A DNA stretch of 64,000 nt from Bryobacteraceae bacterium (lineage in GTDB: Bacteria; Acidobacteriota; Terriglobia; Bryobacterales; Bryobacteraceae). The notes beneath the pieces are model-generated. The model had not been told where the DNA came from. It was given only the letters and a program-made list of their open reading frames with translations, and did not search any database. Shown piece after piece: positions 37,070 to 45,547 of this stretch. The stretch is from positions 215,553 through 279,552 of the forward strand of contig JAHCHE010000007.1 of the NCBI GenBank assembly GCA_026129905.1. Reading direction: 5' to 3'. Within the stretch, counting starts at the first letter, position 1, and each line of letters starts with the position of its first letter. The translations under genes and the position numbers were made by a program.

Positions 37070-37393
37070 CTAACGGTCCCGGTTCAAGGTCCGGTTGACG
37101 TGACCGGGATCGCGCGCGATCAGCGTCAGATAAGCCCTGGCCGGTTGGTCCGGCGCCGTGCGACCCTGCTCCCAATCCCGCAGTGTGCCGAGCGGGATGT
37201 GATAGCGGGCGGCGAATTCTTCTTGCGTCAGTTCCAGAGCACGGCGGATGATCTTCGCCTGCGGCGTGCGCCTCATCCGCCTGACATCCTCCGCAGTGAG
37301 AGGCTGCGCATCAGGATCCGCCCGGGCGGCCCGTTCAACCTCCTCCGGTGGTATCGAATTAAGCGTTTTGCCGGAGATAATCTTCCTCTTCAT
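37070..37393 (-). CDS. BrnA-type helix-turn-helix antitoxin
   Basis: A 107-residue protein with an N-terminal basic stretch and a C-terminal XRE-like helix-turn-helix (LTQEEFAARYHIPLGTLRDWEQGRTAPDQPARAYL). This architecture is typical of antitoxins coded directly after BrnT toxins. A 3' piece of a BrnT-like gene overlaps its start (37359-37454). With the toxin truncated, this is an orphan antitoxin that may still bind DNA. It lies between the glycosyltransferase cluster and the frameshifted HicB-like gene. Confidence 0.75.
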   Translation of the reverse strand: MKRKIISGKTLNSIPPEEVERAARADPDAQPLTAEDVRRMRRTPQAKIIRRALELTQEEFAARYHIPLGTLRDWEQGRTAPDQPARAYLTLIARDPGHVNRTLNRDR

Positions 37394-37454
37394 ACTGCGT
37401 CACTCTCCGCGCCGAGATCAGGCGAATCCGTCCCTGACGTTCGGCGTAGGCCAC
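37359..37454 (-). pseudogene. BrnT toxin, C-terminal fragment
   Basis: In the frame overlapping the brnA-like start, the DNA reads AYAERQGRIRLISARRVTQY then EEEDYLR, the conserved C-terminal end of BrnT RNase toxins (RIRIISARRATRRE pattern). Upstream of it the frame is closed by TAA only three codons away, next to the WecG-like gene. About two thirds of the toxin is therefore gone. The junction probably marks an old deletion or insertion edge of the polysaccharide cluster. Confidence 0.65.
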
Positions 37455-37477
37455 ATTGAGTTATAATTGCGAAGACG

Positions 37478-38284
37478 TCACCTCGACGGAGGAAACTCCC
37501 GCAGCCCCAGCAATTGCAGGGCAAACAGAAAAACGAACCTAGGGTTGTGCTTCAGGTAGCGTTTCCAGAGGCGGCGTGGCTCGGTGGCGAGGCGAAAGAG
37601 CCATTCGAGGCCGGCGCGCATCATCCAGCGGGGGGCCTGCGGCTTGGTTCCAGCGATGAAATCGAAAGCGGCGCCGACCCCGAGCATGACGGCCTGAACG
37701 CGCCCGCGGTGGGCGGCCATCCAATACTCCTGCTTCGGTGTATTAAGACCAACGAATAGGATGCGAGCACCCGAATCATTGATCTCGCGGACGACCTGTT
37801 CGTCTTCTTCGAGGGTGAGGGGGCGGAAAGGCGGCGAAAAAGAATAGGCGATGTGAATACCAGGCAAAGCGCTCCGGATCACCTTGAGCAGAACGGCGAG
37901 CGTAGCGGGGGCGGCGCCATAAAAGCCGACAGGGATGCCATCTCGGGCGGCGGCATCGAGGACGAGGAGCGTGGTATCAGGGCCATAGACCCGCTCGACG
38001 TCTTTGCAGCCGAGGAGCCGGAGGCTCCAGACGAGCGGCATGCCGTCTGGGGCGACGAGGCCGGCTTCGTTCATGATGCGGCGGAGGTCAGGGGAGTCAT
38101 ACGCCTCCATGACGCTATGCACGGCGGCGAAGCAAAGGTAGTCCGAAGAAGATTGACCAGCCCGTGCAAGCACACTCTTCGCAGCGTCGCCAGCCGCGGT
38201 TACGTCAATCTTCGTACCTAATACGACTCCTGTCTTCCCCCTCATCGTGTTTTCCGCAACAAAACCTGTTGCGGCAGTTCTCAT
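37478..38284 (-). CDS. WecG/TagA/CpsF-family glycosyltransferase
   Basis: The 268-residue protein has GT26 signatures: LCFAAVHSVMEAYDSPDLRRIMNEAGLVAPDGMPLVW, GFYGAAPATLAVL and the block NTPKQEYWMAAHRGRVQAVMLGVGAAFDFIAGTKPQAPRW. Such enzymes add N-acetylmannosamine(uronic) or similar sugars to lipid-linked intermediates. ATG 38284 is chosen because it forms an ATGA overlap with the stop of the preceding glycosyltransferase; a GTG at 38293 is also in frame. It is the last gene of the main polysaccharide operon. Confidence 0.9.
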   Translation of the reverse strand: MRTAATGFVAENTMRGKTGVVLGTKIDVTAAGDAAKSVLARAGQSSSDYLCFAAVHSVMEAYDSPDLRRIMNEAGLVAPDGMPLVWSLRLLGCKDVERVYGPDTTLLVLDAAARDGIPVGFYGAAPATLAVLLKVIRSALPGIHIAYSFSPPFRPLTLEEDEQVVREINDSGARILFVGLNTPKQEYWMAAHRGRVQAVMLGVGAAFDFIAGTKPQAPRWMMRAGLEWLFRLATEPRRLWKRYLKHNPRFVFLFALQLLGLREFPPSR

Positions 38285-39459
38285 TTCCGACACCTCGCGC
38301 GCTCATAGATCTTAATTAACCTAACGTAGTTGGCCTCAGCGTTGTACTTGGCCTCGTATTCCGCGCGCGCTTCTCGCCGCATTGCCAGGACCCGGGGCCC
38401 CTGAGAGAGGAACCAGTCGATCTTGGACGCGAGATCCAATGAATCTCCCGGCTGGAAATGCAACCCCGTCTCAAAATCTCGGATCAAGCCTGACAAACTT
38501 CCAACGTCACTTGCGATTACTGGTAAGCTAGTTGCATAAGCCTCAATGATAACCAGAGGGCTTCCCTCGTACCATAGTGAGGGAACAATCAATGCAGAGG
38601 AGCGCTTCATTAGCGACAGAATATCCTCATGTGATTGCCACCCAAGAACTTCAACATTTGGCAGAAGAGACGCTCTGTGCACAACACAGTCCCGCATTGG
38701 TCCATCGCCTGCGATTATCAACCTCGCGCGACCACCAACATGTCTCCAGGCGTCGAGAAGAGTCGAAATGCCTTTTTCAAAATTCCACCTTCCAACAAAG
38801 AGAAAAACACTCGATGCGCCATCTCCTACGCCAGGGTCAATCCGAATAAAGTTCGGCTTCTCGATGACCCGGTCTTGCGGCAGGCCCAGATCAACGAACT
38901 TGGCACGCATGAAGCCGTTGGCGACAGTGTAGACGTCCACCATCGAATCCCAAGTCCTAAAAGCTCGATGAAGGGTGCTCATCGTCGCCACAGCCAGACT
39001 CGCCACGCGGCTCTCACGATAACACCCATACACGACGGACGGCCAGGCGAATCGCAACTTAGCACACTTTTCGCACGGCGCGCCGTTTCGGAGAAATGTA
39101 GCGCCTGGGCATCTCAGTCGGTAGTTGTGCAGCGTCTGTACGATCGGCACCCGACTCGAATCGAGAGCATAGTAGACCGATGGAGATATCAGCGGAAAAA
39201 TGTTGTGGCAATGCCCAATCTCAGTTCTCGAGCGACGAACCGTCTCCTGCACTTCCCTATATACCTTAGAGTTCCAAAGCATTGATCGAGCTGTCCCCCC
39301 AAGGCCGATTGTAGCGACACTATTGTTATGGCGCGTGAAAAGCTGAACTCCGTGGCCCTTTTCCCGCAGTAGTGAACTCTCGGAGTGAAAGACTTCGTCC
39401 TCGCCGCCCGGTCGCTGATAATAGTTGTGAATCAACAGGACACTGTGTGGCAATGCCAT
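38281..39459 (-). CDS. Glycosyltransferase family 4
   Basis: A 392-residue GT-B glycosyltransferase. It starts VLLIHNYYQRPGGEDEVFHSE, a form seen in exopolysaccharide GT4 enzymes. The C-terminal nucleotide-sugar site is clear: FLFVGRWNFEKGISTLLDAW, and SALIVPSLWYEGSPLVIIEAYATSLPVIASDVG, with the conserved E-x7-E. It probably adds one sugar to the lipid-linked repeat unit at the cytoplasmic face. Its start overlaps the upstream glycosyltransferase gene by 28 bases. Base composition is lower in GC than the surrounding genes. Confidence 0.9.
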   Translation of the reverse strand: MALPHSVLLIHNYYQRPGGEDEVFHSESSLLREKGHGVQLFTRHNNSVATIGLGGTARSMLWNSKVYREVQETVRRSRTEIGHCHNIFPLISPSVYYALDSSRVPIVQTLHNYRLRCPGATFLRNGAPCEKCAKLRFAWPSVVYGCYRESRVASLAVATMSTLHRAFRTWDSMVDVYTVANGFMRAKFVDLGLPQDRVIEKPNFIRIDPGVGDGASSVFLFVGRWNFEKGISTLLDAWRHVGGRARLIIAGDGPMRDCVVHRASLLPNVEVLGWQSHEDILSLMKRSSALIVPSLWYEGSPLVIIEAYATSLPVIASDVGSLSGLIRDFETGLHFQPGDSLDLASKIDWFLSQGPRVLAMRREARAEYEAKYNAEANYVRLIKIYERARCRK

Positions 39460-40574
39460 ATCGCCTTGATAATATTATCAGCCACTACCGATGGCCGAAA
39501 ATCCAGCGCCCGCGCGCGGGCGGCGCTCGCCATGTCAAGAAGGCGTCCCTCATCGACCGAAAACGCTCTCGTGATCGATTGGACAATACTGCTATGACAA
39601 TCAGTGCGGAAACGCCAACCAGTAACGTCGTCCACCACCATCTCCTGCACTGCTTGGCTGTAAACACTTCCAAGGACCGGCAGCCCGCATGCCATGGCCT
39701 CACTTACCACCATACCCCACTCATCAGCAAGACTTGGGAACGCTAGCATACCACAGCGCTGATATGCATCTGGGAGCCGCTCATAGTCCAAATTGCCGAA
39801 CAATCTGAGTGTAAGAGTTTCTGGAACAACGCGCGCCGTCAACTCCGCCCTAAGGGGACCGTCACCAATCACCCAAAGCTCAATGCGCTGGTGAGGGTTG
39901 GATCGCAACCAATCGTCAAGCGCGGCAAGAAAGGGAAGCAAGCCTTTCCTTGCCTCCAGCCTTCCAACATAAAGAAGCCGTCGTAGCGTTAGGTTCGTCC
40001 GATCGAGCGTGGCCTGTTTAAAGAATTGCTCGTCGACGGAATAAGGCGCAACGAAAATCTTGTCTCGCCGAAAGCCGAGCCCAGCGATATATCTTCCACC
40101 ACTTGCTCCATTCACCAGAACGGCATCGGAATACCGCAGGATCGCCCGCCGCAGCCAATACCGACAGTGGCCTCTTCCGATCTCTGTGTCCTCAGAAACA
40201 GTAGCCCACGTTATGAGCTTCGTTTTTGGCGACATCGAACGATACACAGTCGCGAGGATCGTGCGGGCGCCGAATTCAGCCGTGAGGATGACATCCGGAC
40301 GGAACGCCTTCAGAAGTCGAATCGTGCGCAGAGGAATATGTGTGTACGTCCGCTCAGCGAATCCCCTCGGGTGACGCCAGGTGCGACTGATCGTCAGAGA
40401 CTTCTGAACTGTAACAGATAGATCGCGGCGGTCGGGACTCCAAGCCCTGTTCGGTTCCGTCTCGACGGACAGGAATATCATCAGCCTCCGAAGCCGACGA
40501 CTTAGCTCTTCGTAGAGAGGAAGCCGGTAGGGTGGTATGAAGTTAGTTAAAAGCGCGACCCGTAAGTCGACCAT
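39432..40574 (-). CDS. Glycosyltransferase family 4
   Basis: The 380-residue protein begins VDLRVALLTNFIPPYRLPLYEEL and has the GT4 core LLYVGRLEARKGLLPFLAAL, and MLAFPSLADEWGMVVSEAMACGLPVLGS with the catalytic glutamates. The chosen ATG (40574) is where homology begins; the frame also contains an ATG at 40616 that would run deep into the preceding gene. Overlap with the polymerase gene is 28 bases. It acts in assembly of the polysaccharide repeat unit; donor and acceptor sugars cannot be told. Confidence 0.88.
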   Translation of the reverse strand: MVDLRVALLTNFIPPYRLPLYEELSRRLRRLMIFLSVETEPNRAWSPDRRDLSVTVQKSLTISRTWRHPRGFAERTYTHIPLRTIRLLKAFRPDVILTAEFGARTILATVYRSMSPKTKLITWATVSEDTEIGRGHCRYWLRRAILRYSDAVLVNGASGGRYIAGLGFRRDKIFVAPYSVDEQFFKQATLDRTNLTLRRLLYVGRLEARKGLLPFLAALDDWLRSNPHQRIELWVIGDGPLRAELTARVVPETLTLRLFGNLDYERLPDAYQRCGMLAFPSLADEWGMVVSEAMACGLPVLGSVYSQAVQEMVVDDVTGWRFRTDCHSSIVQSITRAFSVDEGRLLDMASAARARALDFRPSVVADNIIKAIWHCHTVSC

Positions 40575-41908
40575 CGCCAGGTACTTGATAAATCTTCCGT
40601 GGTTGGATTGATCCACATCAGACCGAGCAGGACCGCGAAACCGATCGTAACGGCATTTCCGGCGCCCGCCAGAATATTTTCACTGGCTAGAGCCAACAAA
40701 AACGCTGGAAAGTAGGCGAGTGAGGGCTGCACGTTCACCCTCGGATAGCGACGGCGAACAACAGCAAGAGCGCAAACGAAGCTAGTGAGCGTAGCTAGCC
40801 ATATCATGAAACCGAAGATGCCCCATTCGTAGAGAATGCGAAACCATTCGTTATGGAAGACTCGATTGTTGTCTAGATATCTCAAATTTACGCCTCGCCA
40901 ATATTTGATGGCTAAATCACCGCCGCTGGCGCTGCCGTGGCCGAAAAGCAGCGCCTTCCAGTCAGCGTCGCGGAGTTCCCTCATCGTGTATCGAGACATC
41001 GCGACCCGAAATCCCAGCGTGCCGAGGCCTAATTGTGTCGCCTTGTCATCATCGCCAAGAACCGCGTGAAGGGTTGCGGAGATACGATTTTGGCGAAGAG
41101 TGCTCATCATGTTACTATCGCTGACGCCAAGGTATTCAACCGAAAGGCCGAGAACTGCAAGGAGGAGCGTGATTGCGACCAGGTAGAGAATAGCCCTTCT
41201 AGCATGGAGATAGGCAAAAATAGTGATAACGATTAGCGCACCAATAAACCACGTTCTGCTCCCGTTCAGGTAACACGCCAACAAGATGGCAGCGGATACC
41301 GCGATTCGCGCCGACGGCGAAAAATGGGGAAACCATAGCGAGATTGCAAGAAACGCGACAAGAAGAGCTCCGAATTGTTGAGCGCTCACAAAGCTCGTAA
41401 GTCTCACTGCCGACGTGAAAGGCTCGTAACTATACTCTTTGAAGAAAAGCGTCTGCACGAGGGCAGCTGTCAGTGAACCTATAATCGCAACTAGAATGAA
41501 CCGCGAATCAATAAGGCCGAGCCGCGCAGCCTTTTCAAAAATGATAAACGCAAGTAGGATGCCGACAAGATATCCAACGATCTTTGCGGCAGAGAGCGGA
41601 AATGGCGACCATAGCGTCGCGACCGCTGCATAGGATGTAAACAGTAGCCAGGACCGCCCGGCCCAGGTATTGAGGGTGATACTGGGCAGGCGACGAAGAC
41701 GCCAAAGGAGAAGTAGAGGAATCAGAATCCCCTTTATGACGTTTATCAAGCCAACACTGGATCCCGCTTCGAAATGATGTCCCGAGCCATCGAGGTTGGT
41801 GGAAAGAACCCAGATGCAAAGCGCCCACTTCGGCGGTCCGAGCGCGATGACAGGGAGCGCAACCCAGAACAGGAGTCCCGCTGCATCTACCGCAGATAAT
41901 CCGTGCAC
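40547..41908 (-). CDS. O-antigen ligase/polymerase-like membrane protein (Wzy/WaaL type)
   Basis: The 453-residue protein has about ten to twelve hydrophobic helices spread along its length and a large hydrophilic loop in the second half (NRISATLHAVLGDDDKATQLGLGTLG... FGHGSASGGD... HNEWFRILYEWGIFGFMIW). The H-N-E-W/L-x-x-x-x-E-x-G pattern is typical of the O-antigen ligase/Wzy family. In this operon it most likely polymerises the repeat units at the periplasmic face. Low sequence conservation is normal for the family. Confidence 0.85.
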   Translation of the reverse strand: MHGLSAVDAAGLLFWVALPVIALGPPKWALCIWVLSTNLDGSGHHFEAGSSVGLINVIKGILIPLLLLWRLRRLPSITLNTWAGRSWLLFTSYAAVATLWSPFPLSAAKIVGYLVGILLAFIIFEKAARLGLIDSRFILVAIIGSLTAALVQTLFFKEYSYEPFTSAVRLTSFVSAQQFGALLVAFLAISLWFPHFSPSARIAVSAAILLACYLNGSRTWFIGALIVITIFAYLHARRAILYLVAITLLLAVLGLSVEYLGVSDSNMMSTLRQNRISATLHAVLGDDDKATQLGLGTLGFRVAMSRYTMRELRDADWKALLFGHGSASGGDLAIKYWRGVNLRYLDNNRVFHNEWFRILYEWGIFGFMIWLATLTSFVCALAVVRRRYPRVNVQPSLAYFPAFLLALASENILAGAGNAVTIGFAVLLGLMWINPTTEDLSSTWRWSTYGSRF

Positions 41909-41933
41909 AAGGCGCCAGCCTTGAAAGAGCGCG

Positions 41934-43106
41934 CTACAGCGAGGCGAAAATTATGTCCGCCCATCGCTTGTGAAAGGCGCTAGCGTCGTATCGGCCTACG
42001 GCTTCACGAGCTTTCGCGCCTATCGCTGGAAGCTGTGATCGAAAGTCAACGGCTCGCGTAAGCCGCTCCGTCAGAGCTTCTGGGTTGCGATCAATGAACC
42101 AGCCGTTCGCGCCCTCGCGTATAAACTCCTCAACGCCGCCTACGCGAGTGGTGACAATCGGAAGCGCGGCAGCTGCAGCCTGCAGCGCGGCGAGCGGGAA
42201 TATTTCGTAAAGCGACGGGAAGACGAATATATCCGACGACCACAGGTAAGGTCGGACATCGCTCCTGTAGCCAACAAATGTGACTCTGCCGGAAAGGCCG
42301 TATCTTTCGGCAAAGCGCCGGTACGTCGATATCTCGTGAGCACGGCCACCTATGACGAGCAGCTTCATACTGGGAGTAGCGACTCTTGCCAACGATTCCA
42401 GAAGAATCGGCAACCCCTTGCGCTCAAAGTCGCCGAGGGCGACGAACGCCAGGACTAGATCACCGGCTTCCAGTTGAAGATCGTGACGAAATTCAATGGC
42501 GTCGAAGTCGCCGGGACGTTCAAAGCTCGAGAGATCCACCGGATTCGGGATAACGACAATGGTCTTCTGGCTCAGTTCAGGATAAGAAGAACGCAGATCG
42601 GCAGCGAGACGCTTCGACGGGACAACGATAATCCGAGCATTCCGAAACGCCTTGATCTCCTTCCTGGCGCAGAATCGATGAGTCAGCCATCTCGCTGCCT
42701 CGCGGAGAGGATTCAACGGCGCACTCTTGATCCGGAGAGCGAGATAGGCGCGGTGACAAAAGTGAGCGTAGCAAATGTCGCAGGAAACAAATTCTCCCTG
42801 CGTTGCAATCCGGAGAGCGGCATGGGAAGATCTGTGCCGAAGGCGGTAGAAAATAGGGCACAGGAACTGGTATGTAACGAACCGGAGAAGCACCGGGCGC
42901 TGCGGCAGAGGGACTCTCAGCCAATGAACCGAGCTTCCACGCACGGCCTCGTCGAGTTGATCAGATACGACGTGAAAGGAGAGGCAGTCCTTCAGTCCGC
43001 GGACGATCTGGAGCATGCAGCTGCCTGCCGGACTATTTGCTGTCACCGACATGTCGAAGACCGCAACTAGGGGCTGGGCAGCCGTCGCTCCGGTCGTAGT
43101 GATCAT
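41934..43106 (-). CDS. Glycosyltransferase family 4
   Basis: A GT4 enzyme of about 390 residues. The acceptor domain holds a conserved cysteine/histidine-containing stretch (CDICYAHFCHRAYLALR). The donor domain has VPSKRLAADL, LVLAFVALGDFERKGLPILLESL and SSDIFVFPSLYEIFPLAALQAAAAALPIVTTRVGGVEEFI. ATG 43106 has GAGGGA about 8-10 bases upstream; the frame extends to 43157 with no homology. It lies between the polymerase and flippase genes. Sugar specificity is unknown. Confidence 0.88.
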   Translation of the reverse strand: MITTTGATAAQPLVAVFDMSVTANSPAGSCMLQIVRGLKDCLSFHVVSDQLDEAVRGSSVHWLRVPLPQRPVLLRFVTYQFLCPIFYRLRHRSSHAALRIATQGEFVSCDICYAHFCHRAYLALRIKSAPLNPLREAARWLTHRFCARKEIKAFRNARIIVVPSKRLAADLRSSYPELSQKTIVVIPNPVDLSSFERPGDFDAIEFRHDLQLEAGDLVLAFVALGDFERKGLPILLESLARVATPSMKLLVIGGRAHEISTYRRFAERYGLSGRVTFVGYRSDVRPYLWSSDIFVFPSLYEIFPLAALQAAAAALPIVTTRVGGVEEFIREGANGWFIDRNPEALTERLTRAVDFRSQLPAIGAKAREAVGRYDASAFHKRWADIIFASL

Positions 43107-43232
43107 TGCCGCGGTCCCTCTGTTGCAGGAAAGAACGTCAAGTACGCCAGCGCGCATTCAGCGCGGCTCTCTAAATTAAATTGGAAGGTCGCCGAGGTGC
43201 CACCACAGTGTCGGGTGTGACACAGTATCGGT

Positions 43233-44618
43233 TCATGTGACACGCGGAGGCACTTCCTGTGCCGTTAGCACGGTAGCGGGGGGGGCCGGGCGCGCCGAGC
43301 AGATGAAATATCTTGAGGCGATGAATGCTGTTTGCAGAAAAGTGCTTGCAGCGTAGCAAGCGGCGGCGCCCTTCACTCCTCCACGCGACACGGCCACAAG
43401 ACCGACAGTGACTGTAAGAGTCGAGGCTAAAGCCGACGCCCAAAAGAGGGTCCTGGTTTGTCGAAGCGCCCTTAGCGCGAGTGCGAGGCCAGCGTCGCCT
43501 GCCGACCGTAAAACATAGGCAACTCCCAGCCACGGAACGGATGATACGCTGCCTATGTAGATGTCAGCGCCAATGCCATACATAGCTCTGGTGATTGAAG
43601 GAGCACTCAGACAGATCACCAACGTGTAGATGAGAGAGCACGCGGTCAGAATGCTAGTAAAGGCTAGGGTTGTGCGCCTCAATGTTACAGTAAAACCATG
43701 GGCCGCGTCAGCGGAGACCTTTGGCAGAAACAGAACATTAAGAGCAGTAAGACCCTGACCTAGCGGCAAAAAGAGATTTTCCATCGCCCTGTAGCCGGCA
43801 GCGGCTCGAAGGCCTAATTTCAGGGCGGTTAGGGGTAGGTAAGCGGAGGAGGCAAACCAGCCAACGGCGGCAGCGCCAACTATCCACCGGCCATATCGCC
43901 AGTGCCGAAGAGCGATCAGGCGAAGTAGCCGGCGCGGTGATCGAGTAGCAGCGCGGAACCTCATGAGCCGTAACTGACGAAAGTAAACCACGCCACCGGC
44001 GGAGCCTGCGAGGCAGATAATTAGCGCTCCAGTTGTTGCCGAGGGTTGGCCTACCCAGGCGGTCAGGGCGGCACCGATGATGATAAGTCCAGCGTACGCC
44101 GAACTCCCGGAGATGGCCCGGCCGGGCTCAAGTCGAGCATAGCAAATCCGACGCAGCATAAAGAACCAAAGCAGCGCCGGGCTGAGCAGCGCGAAGACGA
44201 ACAAAGGGGCGCCAACCGAGCTTCCCCTCAAGGTAGCGCCTGCAGCCCCGGCAGCCATTAGAAGACTGGCGCCGATGGCAAACGTACGATTCAACATCCT
44301 TACTCCGCCTACGTACCATGCCATTCTGCGAGGGTAATGAACTGGGCCGATGACAGTCATCGGCTCCAATATTTGTGCATTGTGGAAGCCACAGACGAGC
44401 AGGACGACCGCCATGGAACTCGCAAACGCGCCGTATTCAGATGGAGGGATCCATCGCGCTAGCAGGAGGGATAGGACGAAGTTCGCGCCGGATACTAGGA
44501 CGTGGTCAAGCGCCGTGAGTACGGCGCGACCGGACCAGAGACGTACAAGGGCGTAGGGCCGATTAGCCCACTGGCGCAGATCGGAGATATCTGCGCTGTC
44601 TACCTGTTCGTTACTCAC
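43233..44618 (-). CDS. Polysaccharide flippase/exporter (Wzx-like)
   Basis: The protein has about twelve to fourteen hydrophobic helices and the N-terminal pattern of the MATE/Wzx superfamily (DHVLVSGANFVLSLLLARWIPPSEYGAFASSMAVVLL). It should flip the lipid-linked repeat unit across the inner membrane. GTG 44618 is preferred, since it gives a short overlap (GTGAGTAA) with the FkbM-like gene's stop; the frame is open to 44705, which would overlap that gene by 95 bases. The start is therefore uncertain by 29 residues. Confidence 0.85.
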   Translation of the reverse strand: MSNEQVDSADISDLRQWANRPYALVRLWSGRAVLTALDHVLVSGANFVLSLLLARWIPPSEYGAFASSMAVVLLVCGFHNAQILEPMTVIGPVHYPRRMAWYVGGVRMLNRTFAIGASLLMAAGAAGATLRGSSVGAPLFVFALLSPALLWFFMLRRICYARLEPGRAISGSSAYAGLIIIGAALTAWVGQPSATTGALIICLAGSAGGVVYFRQLRLMRFRAATRSPRRLLRLIALRHWRYGRWIVGAAAVGWFASSAYLPLTALKLGLRAAAGYRAMENLFLPLGQGLTALNVLFLPKVSADAAHGFTVTLRRTTLAFTSILTACSLIYTLVICLSAPSITRAMYGIGADIYIGSVSSVPWLGVAYVLRSAGDAGLALALRALRQTRTLFWASALASTLTVTVGLVAVSRGGVKGAAACYAASTFLQTAFIASRYFICSARPAPPATVLTAQEVPPRVT

Positions 44619-45525
44619 GAAGGCAGGGTCCTGGGCTGCAGAGATTGGCGTATTGTTCCGCAGTTTTAGTGGCAAATATGTTGAACTTGTAGGGAGGCTC
44701 GTCACTGACCCTGCGTAATGGGCGCGGGTCTTCGTGATCTGAAATTACAAAGCAGGAGTATGCATGGCCTTCAAAAGTCAAAAGCAAATCGTGCCATGTA
44801 GTGCCAAAGCGTGCATATGTGTCGGGGGAGTATTCAATTACCCATGAGGGCGCGGCGAGGCGGGGCATCCTGAGTAAAGACCGGGCACCAGCTAGGACGG
44901 AGAGTTCGGCACCTTCGACATCAACTTTGACGAGGTTCGGAATGATGCCGGCCTCTTGGCAGTAGCTGTCGAGCGTGCGAGTGGCAATTCGAAGACGGTT
45001 GCCGTGAAGGTTCCGGCGGGACGTCGCTAAGAATGACAGCGATGTATCTGGAAGATTTATAAAGTCACACTCTGCGTCGACATCTGCTATGGCCACTTTA
45101 CGGACCGTAACATTTGGTAACGCGTTGCGCTGTATGTTTGAGCAGAGCAATCCAAATACTGAGGGGCCCGGTTCGAACGCATGGACGTGGCCAGACGCTG
45201 CTACTGATCGTGCTCCAATTAGAGTGTATTCTCCGATGTGAGATCCGACATCAAAGAATATCATTCCTGGTTTGAGCAGGCATCGAAGCAGGCCAGCAGT
45301 GCCGGGCTCAGAGACCCCCTGATAGTATATGAGAGCCGAACTTCCAGTTTCTGGAAGAAGAGCACAAAGACCCTCGGCCAAACGAACCTCCCAAGGGCTT
45401 TTGTTTAGACGCCAACGGCATCGCCACCAAACGCGCCGAGCAAGCGCTTCAAACGGATGCTTGCGGAAGTCCTGCCTGTGGCAAAGGGTATTAAGCTTTC
45501 GCGCGAGTGGATGCGATCTGGCCAA
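44611..45525 (-). CDS. FkbM-family methyltransferase
   Basis: The 304-residue protein has the SAM-binding motif MIFFDVGSHIGEYTLIGAR, then VHAFEPGPSVFGLL and the FkbM signature NLVKVDVEGAELSVLAGARSLL. FkbM enzymes O-methylate sugars or other hydroxyl groups. In polysaccharide loci they are thought to methylate a sugar of the repeat unit or cap the chain end, which can set chain length. It lies 22 bases after the Wzc-like gene and overlaps the flippase start. Confidence 0.9.
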   Translation of the reverse strand: MARSHPLARKLNTLCHRQDFRKHPFEALARRVWWRCRWRLNKSPWEVRLAEGLCALLPETGSSALIYYQGVSEPGTAGLLRCLLKPGMIFFDVGSHIGEYTLIGARSVAASGHVHAFEPGPSVFGLLCSNIQRNALPNVTVRKVAIADVDAECDFINLPDTSLSFLATSRRNLHGNRLRIATRTLDSYCQEAGIIPNLVKVDVEGAELSVLAGARSLLRMPRLAAPSWVIEYSPDTYARFGTTWHDLLLTFEGHAYSCFVISDHEDPRPLRRVSDEPPYKFNIFATKTAEQYANLCSPGPCLRE

Positions 45526-45547
45526 GGCGTGCGTGTCCTCCTGCGCT

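Noticed and set aside
38254..38274. CCGCAAC-N7-GTTGCGG inverted repeat resembling a control site
   Set aside because: With the ATGA-overlap start at 38284, it falls inside the first codons of the WecG-like gene, so it is explained as coding sequence.
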